Below, one piece after another: positions 5,459-6,684 of a stretch of DNA of 6,684 bases (position 1 is its first letter; every line of letters begins with the position of its first letter). The stretch is from Caldifarciminota bacterium (lineage in GTDB: Bacteria; Hydrothermota; Tepidihabitantia; B3-TA06; JALVRC01). Under the pieces are notes generated by a model. It did no database searches and was not told where the DNA came from. It saw nothing but the letters and a program-made list of their open reading frames with translations. Location of the stretch: contig JALVRC010000102.1 in NCBI GenBank assembly GCA_027025255.1, forward strand, positions 1-6,684. The letters are read 5' to 3'. A program made the translations under genes and the position numbers.

Positions 5459-6282
5459 TACTTTCTCCTTTTGACAATAAATTTATCACTAAATTTATGT
5501 TTCTTTCGTGTCTTCTTTCCTTTGGCTATAAGGCCATTTGCAGAACAAGGAGGCCTACCGCCTGAACTTCTTCCTTCTCCACCACCCATTGGATGATCAA
5601 CTGGATTTTTTGCGACTGCTCTAACTCGAGGCCTTCTTCCTCTATGTCTAACCCTACCGGCTTTACCAATACTCACCTTATTATAATCAATATTACTTAC
5701 TCTACCTATAGTAGCATAACAAACGCTAAGTATTTTTCTCACTTCTCCGGAAGGTAATTTAACAAATACATAATCCCCTTCCTTTGCCAGTATCTGCGCA
5801 GCAGTCCCAGCACTTCTGACCATCGCACCTCTTTTCTCAGGGTAAAGTTGAACATTATGAATTTCAACACCAACTGGAATTTTAAAAAGAGGCATTGCAT
5901 TACCAAGACTCAAAGGTGCATTTTCAGATGCAATAACTTCTTGTCCAAGTTTAATTCCCTCTGGTGCAATTATATACCTATATTCTCCATCTTTATACAA
6001 AACAAGAGAAATATTTGCGCTTCTATTCGGATCATACTCAACACTTACAATCTTACCAGGAATATCTCTTTTATCTCTTTTAAAATCTATAATTCTATAA
6101 TAACGCTTATTGCCACCACCTCGCCTGGGAGCAGTAACTCTCCCCAAATTATTTCGTCCGCCCTTCCTTCTAATAATCTTCAAAAGATAAGAGGGTGTTT
6201 CCTTTAACTTATCATTAGTTCTTTCAAGAGTCTCGTAATATCTTCTTGAAGGTGTATATGGTTTATATGATTTAACAGCCAT
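5458..6282 (-). CDS. rplB: 50S ribosomal protein L2
   Basis: A 274-residue protein, the usual L2 length. It has the N-terminal OB-fold region with GGRNNLGR (41-48) and GGGNKRYYRIIDFKR (55-69), the YDPNRSANI segment (83-91), the SH3-like domain with RSAGT (156-160), and the C-terminal NPVDHPMGGGEGR (226-238) that reaches toward the peptidyl-transferase centre. L2 is a primary 23S rRNA binder needed for subunit association and peptidyl transfer. Asp229 and His230, which correspond to the functionally important D228/H229 of E. coli, are kept. Several other usually conserved histidines are replaced: the HPH motif reads HPM, and the HxGGGH motif reads RRGGGN. The start is at 6282, where it shares one base with the rplW stop. 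The stop overlaps the rpsS ATG in the same way. Confidence 0.97.
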   Translation of the reverse strand: MAVKSYKPYTPSRRYYETLERTNDKLKETPSYLLKIIRRKGGRNNLGRVTAPRRGGGNKRYYRIIDFKRDKRDIPGKIVSVEYDPNRSANISLVLYKDGEYRYIIAPEGIKLGQEVIASENAPLSLGNAMPLFKIPVGVEIHNVQLYPEKRGAMVRSAGTAAQILAKEGDYVFVKLPSGEVRKILSVCYATIGRVSNIDYNKVSIGKAGRVRHRGRRPRVRAVAKNPVDHPMGGGEGRSSGGRPPCSANGLIAKGKKTRKKHKFSDKFIVKRRK

Positions 6283-6575
6283 TAAGAACCTCCTAACAGT
6301 TCTGGGATTCTTTCTCCCTCTTCTAATTTTACAATAGCCTTTTTCCAATCAGAACGTTTCCCTTCAAATCTACCCATTCTTTTCTTCTTTCCTTTATATT
6401 TAATCATTCTTACAGAAACAACCTTAACATTAAAAAGTTCCTCAATAGCATGCTTAACTTCTATCTTATTAACATCAATAGCTACCTTAAAGAGATATTT
6501 ATTTTCCGAATCCCGTAAACTAACGGATTTCTCTGTAATGATCGGAGCAACAACTATATCATGAGGATTACGCAT
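6282..6575 (-). CDS. rplW: 50S ribosomal protein L23
   Basis: A 97-residue protein of normal L23 length. The N-terminal PIITEKS (residues 11-17) is the family hallmark, followed by the alternating strand and helix pattern of the L23 fold. The basic extended loop lies at about residues 62-80 (KKKRMGRFEGKRSDWKKA). L23 binds 23S rRNA domain III at the mouth of the exit tunnel and is the docking point for trigger factor and the signal recognition particle. The ATG at 6575-6573 has the site AGAGGTGG just upstream, inside the end of rplD. The stop TAA shares one base with the rplB ATG (TAATG), so the two are probably translated in a coupled way. Confidence 0.96.
   Translation of the reverse strand: MRNPHDIVVAPIITEKSVSLRDSENKYLFKVAIDVNKIEVKHAIEELFNVKVVSVRMIKYKGKKKRMGRFEGKRSDWKKAIVKLEEGERIPELLGGS
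6289..6294 (-). promoter_or_regulatory. Shine-Dalgarno site that fixes the rplB start
   Basis: AGGAGG lies 6 bases before the ATG at 6282-6280. It selects the start MAVKSYKPYT, the typical L2 N-terminus, over an upstream in-frame TTG at 6348 that would add 22 residues read out of frame through rplW. Confidence 0.85.
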
Positions 6576-6684
6576 TTTCCCACCTCTTTATAAGATTTTT
6601 GATAGCCTTGCTTGTAAAAAGCAAAACCGAATTTTTCCATATCTCGTATGCATTTATATCCTTTTCTCTTACAAAATTTAAGAA
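6568..6684 (-). CDS. rplD: 50S ribosomal protein L4, C-terminal end (partial)
   Basis: The last 38 codons of a gene that enters from the right edge, read from 6684 and ending in TAA at 6570-6568. The peptide contains DINAYEIWKNSVLLFTSKAI and matches the end of L4, where a short strand naming the gene product's last fold (usually of the form VNVYDILKYDKLVLTKEAL) is followed by a final basic helix. L4 binds 23S rRNA, and its long loop, which is outside this window, lines the peptide exit tunnel. In Escherichia coli L4 also represses its own operon; nothing of that control region is visible here. The stop overlaps the rplW start by 8 bases, which supports coupling. The position just before rplW is the canonical one, so the call is firm although only about a fifth of the protein is present. 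Confidence 0.88.
   Translation of the reverse strand, partial: FLNFVREKDINAYEIWKNSVLLFTSKAIKNLIKRWENA

Noticed and set aside
5848..6207. A 119-codon open frame on the plus strand across rplB
   Set aside because: It is antisense to a fully convincing L2 gene and its translation is low-complexity (Asn, Ile and Ser rich) with no recognisable motif, as expected from the complement of AT-rich coding DNA.
6283..6348. Upstream TTG start for rplB adding 22 residues
   Set aside because: The added residues come from reading rplW out of frame. The ATG at 6282 has a perfect AGGAGG site and the standard L2 N-terminus.
1..6684. Mobile element, CRISPR array, defence or other novel system
   Set aside because: Every stretch is accounted for by canonical ribosomal protein genes with gaps of 8 bases or fewer. 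I saw no direct or inverted repeats of note and no foreign gene.

Overview
The window holds a single minus-strand block of bacterial ribosomal protein genes, equivalent to most of the S10 and spc operons joined together. In transcription order (right to left) it contains the end of rplD, then rplW, rplB, rpsS, rplV, rpsC, rplP, rpmC, rpsQ, rplN, rplX, rplE, rpsN, rpsH, rplF, rplR, rpsE, and the first 17 codons of what looks like rpmD at the left edge. The order is canonical for bacteria. I found no inserted gene, broken gene, RNA gene, mobile element or repeat.

Layout: 6684-3324 is the S10-type half (L4 end, L23, L2, S19, L22, S3, L16, L29, S17). 3327-1 is the spc-type half (L14, L24, L5, S14, S8, L6, L18, S5, L30 start). 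Packing is extreme: no gap exceeds 8 bases, and most junctions are short overlaps (TAATG, ATGA, or 8, 14 and probably 44 bases). Nearly every gene has a purine-rich Shine-Dalgarno site inside the end of the gene before it. This implies one polycistronic mRNA with translational coupling. There is no room for a separate intergenic promoter at the S10/spc junction.

The products build both subunits. L4, L22 and L23 line or ring the exit tunnel. L2 and L16 sit near the peptidyl-transferase centre. L5 and L18 hold 5S rRNA in the central protuberance. S3 and S5 form the mRNA entry side, and S19 and S14 lie in the head.

Organism: a bacterium with AT-rich DNA (about one third GC by eye). The L2 C-terminal motif HPMGGGEGRSSGG with a nearby PCS, the zinc-binding S14 and the zinc-ribbon L24 suggest, from memory of such sequences, the Planctomycetota-Verrucomicrobiota-Chlamydiota/Omnitrophota region of the tree. 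That placement is tentative.

No undescribed system is evident. The points worth a second look are the hidden rpmD start overlapping rpsE and several residue changes at usually conserved sites in L2, L22, S3, S5 and S19.
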